This document shows positions 4,921 through 6,214 of a stretch of 6,214 nucleotides of DNA, piece by piece. This DNA is from Paracoccaceae bacterium. Lineage in GTDB: Bacteria; Pseudomonadota; Alphaproteobacteria; Rhodobacterales; Rhodobacteraceae. The stretch's first letter is position 1, and each line of letters begins with the position of its first letter. Under the pieces are notes generated by a model. That model saw nothing but the letters and a program-made list of their open reading frames with translations, made no database searches and had not been told where the DNA came from. Position numbers and translations under genes: made by a program. The stretch spans positions 1 to 6,214 of the forward strand of contig JAHELH010000149.1 of assembly GCA_024644285.1 (NCBI GenBank), read 5' to 3'.

Positions 4921-5691
4921 ATGCTTCTCTGGCCCTGGCAATTGCTGCTGATCCTTGTCGCGCCCGCGATGGGTTCCTTTCTGGGCATGCTGGTCGAGCG
5001 TCTGCCGCGGGGCCGGTCGGTGCTGGAGCGGTCGACTTGCGCGGATTGCGGCGCGCCGCTGCGGCCGGCCGATCTGGTGCCGCTCTTGTCGGTCCTGGCC
5101 CTGCGGGGACGCTGCCGGGCCTGCGGCGCGGCGATCCCCGGTCACCTGGTGCGAATCGAGATCGCGGCGCTGGCCGTCGGGCTGCTGGTTGCGTTCACGA
5201 CCGAAAGCGTCGCCGACATGTTCGTGCTGGCGGGGTATCTGTGGTGCCTTGTCGCGCTGTTCTACAGCGATCTGCTGTATTTCCGCCTGCCCGACGCGCT
5301 GACCGCGGCGCTGCTGGTGCTGGGGCTGGCGCTGGCCGCGCTCGATCCGGGGCGCGGCTGGCTGGAGGGCCTTCTGACCGCCGCCGGCGCGGGCGCGGCG
5401 TTCCTGGCGTTGCGGATCGGCTATCGCACCCTGCGCGGGCGCGAGGGGCTGGGTCTGGGCGACGTCAAGCTGGCGGCGGGGATCGGCGCCGGGCTGGGCT
5501 GGGCGCTCTTCCCGGTGGCGACGCTGCTGGCGGCGCTTCTGGGCCTGTCGGCGGCGTCTTTCGAGGCCGCCCGCGAAGGCGGCCTTCCGCGCGCCGCGAC
5601 GCGGCTTCCCCTAGGCACATATTTGTGTGCGGCAACGGCTTTGATATGGTTTTGGAAGCAGTTAGACCTTGCCCTGCCGGGGCAATTTTGA
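4921..5691 (+). CDS. Prepilin peptidase / N-methyltransferase (PilD/GspO type, A24)
   Basis: This 256-residue inner-membrane aspartic protease cuts the leader of type IV prepilins or type II secretion pseudopilins and methylates the new N-terminus. It has the full-length plan. The hallmark N-terminus GSFLGMLVERLP (18-29) is followed by a cytoplasmic zinc-binding domain with C40, C43, C65 and C68 (CADC and CRAC), and then about six hydrophobic helices. The catalytic aspartates are D117 in YSDLLYFRLPD and D181 in GLGD (178-181), 64 residues apart as expected for the family. All key residues are intact. The presence of the cysteine domain separates it from the short CpaA/TadV peptidases of Flp pili. 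The start at 4921 has AGGG seven bases upstream. No pilin or secretion genes lie in the window, so type II secretion or type IV pilus cannot be decided. It follows the lipoprotein closely and precedes the Sel1 gene. Confidence 0.93.
   Translation: MLLWPWQLLLILVAPAMGSFLGMLVERLPRGRSVLERSTCADCGAPLRPADLVPLLSVLALRGRCRACGAAIPGHLVRIEIAALAVGLLVAFTTESVADMFVLAGYLWCLVALFYSDLLYFRLPDALTAALLVLGLALAALDPGRGWLEGLLTAAGAGAAFLALRIGYRTLRGREGLGLGDVKLAAGIGAGLGWALFPVATLLAALLGLSAASFEAAREGGLPRAATRLPLGTYLCAATALIWFWKQLDLALPGQF
5623..5650 (+). promoter_or_regulatory. Candidate internal promoter for the Sel1-repeat gene
   Basis: Within the 3' end of the peptidase gene, TTGTGT (5623-5628) and TATGGT (5645-5650) are 16 bases apart, with TGA before the -10 as an extended element. 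The surrounding bases (about 5612-5670) are clearly AT-richer than the rest of the gene. The predicted start near 5657 would give a leader of about 88 bases. Confidence 0.3.
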
Positions 5692-5744
5692 TCCGCTCGG
5701 CGCGGGCCGCCCGGGCAGGACATTTTCATCGAGGACCGAAAAAG

Positions 5745-6214
5745 ATGACCAATCGCATTTTCATTGAACCGCTTCGCGCGATGGCGCTGGCGTTGCTTCT
5801 GGCCGCGCTGCCCGCCGCGGGAATGGCGCAGGACGCCGACAGCGAGACCCCGATGACCATGGAGGAAATCGAGGCGGCCTATCACGCCGGCGATTTCGAG
5901 GCCGCGCGCGAGGGCCTGTTGCCCTTCGCGGAATCCGGGGATGTCACGGCGCAATACCGGCTGGGCCACATGATGGCCAATTCCAGCGGCGGGCCGTTCG
6001 ACCGCGAAGGCGCCATCGTGTGGCTGGAAAAGGCCGCGGCGCAGGGGCACAAGGAGGCGCCGGTCCTGCTGGCGCGCACCTACCTCTCGGGCCGGCCCGA
6101 GGCGCCGGAATTCGACCGCGCCGCCGAGCTTTTCACCGCCGCCGCCGCAGAGGGTGACGCCGAGGCCAAGTTCTACCTGGCGCAGTTGAAGCGGCGGGGC
6201 GTTGGCGCCGCGCG
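5745..6214 (+). CDS. Exported Sel1-repeat protein, N-terminal part (cut by window edge)
   Basis: The frame is open from the ATG at 5745 to the end of the window (156 residues). Residues 1-29 form a signal peptide (hydrophobic core 12-25, cut after GMAQ), so the protein is periplasmic. Then come Sel1/TPR-like helical repeats: about 50-76 (DFEAAREGLLPFAESGDVTAQYRLG), 87-115 (REGAIVWLEKAAAQGHKEAPVLLARTYLSG) and 124-153 (DRAAELFTAAAAEGDAEAKFYLAQL and on). These carry the alternating small Ala/Gly positions typical of Sel1 units, which usually act as protein-binding scaffolds. GAGG lies ten bases upstream of the start, a rather long spacing. It follows the peptidase gene after 53 bases and may be its operon partner or have its own promoter. 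The binding partner is unknown. Confidence 0.85.
   Translation, partial: MTNRIFIEPLRAMALALLLAALPAAGMAQDADSETPMTMEEIEAAYHAGDFEAAREGLLPFAESGDVTAQYRLGHMMANSSGGPFDREGAIVWLEKAAAQGHKEAPVLLARTYLSGRPEAPEFDRAAELFTAAAAEGDAEAKFYLAQLKRRGVGAA

Noticed and set aside
4318..5145. Minus-strand open frame of 275 codons
   Set aside because: It overlaps the lipoprotein and prepilin peptidase genes, both supported by motifs, and its translation is a low-complexity Arg/Gln-rich shadow.
5421..6050. Minus-strand open frame of 209 codons
   Set aside because: It is antisense to the peptidase catalytic GLGD region and to the Sel1 protein with its signal peptide; no domain is visible.

Overview
This GC-rich window reads like a chromosomal segment of an alphaproteobacterium, most likely a Rhodobacterales (Roseobacter-type) species. 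The grounds are the strong G/C third-position bias, the close resemblance of the M24 protein to the roseobacter/Halomonas ectoine hydrolases (DoeA/EutD), and the Tet-type MFS exporter style. This placement comes from remembered family sequences, not from a search. I see no rRNA, tRNA, CRISPR array, insertion sequence or phage gene, and no gene-free stretch longer than about 140 bases except the 185-base divergent region 2231-2415.

Layout. (1) Bases 1-299, minus strand: N-terminal end of a Tet/DHA-type MFS exporter, cut by the window edge and apparently starting at TTG. (2) 437-622, plus: a 61-residue orphan gene with a good sigma70-type promoter whose predicted start point falls on the ATG (leaderless). 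(3) 671-2230, minus: a likely two-gene operon of a secreted Planctomycete-type c-type cytochrome followed by an ArgE-family M20 deacetylase, with a GC hairpin between them. (4) 2416-2994, plus: a secreted protein of an uncharacterised family, preceded by a 20-base inverted repeat in its leader. (5) 3037-4221, minus: an ectoine-hydrolase-like M24 protein (DoeA/EutD), converging on gene 4 across a hairpin and lacking its usual partner genes here. (6) 4360 to the end, plus: TPR lipoprotein, full-length prepilin peptidase (PilD/GspO type) and a Sel1-repeat exported protein cut by the window edge.

Working together. The last block looks like an envelope/secretion module: the peptidase would process type IV pilin or type II secretion pseudopilins, and the lipoprotein may be an assembly or pilotin-like factor (inference). 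The DoeA-like protein would open the ectoine ring to N-acetyl-diaminobutyrate. The usual deacetylase DoeB is absent from the window, but an M20 N-acetyl-amino-acid deacetylase lies about 1.2 kb away, so a functional link is a testable guess. The most unusual points are the leaderless small gene, the orphan ectoine hydrolase with degenerate M24 metal ligands, and the uncharacterised secreted protein with a 5'-leader palindrome. I do not see a clear multi-gene undescribed system.
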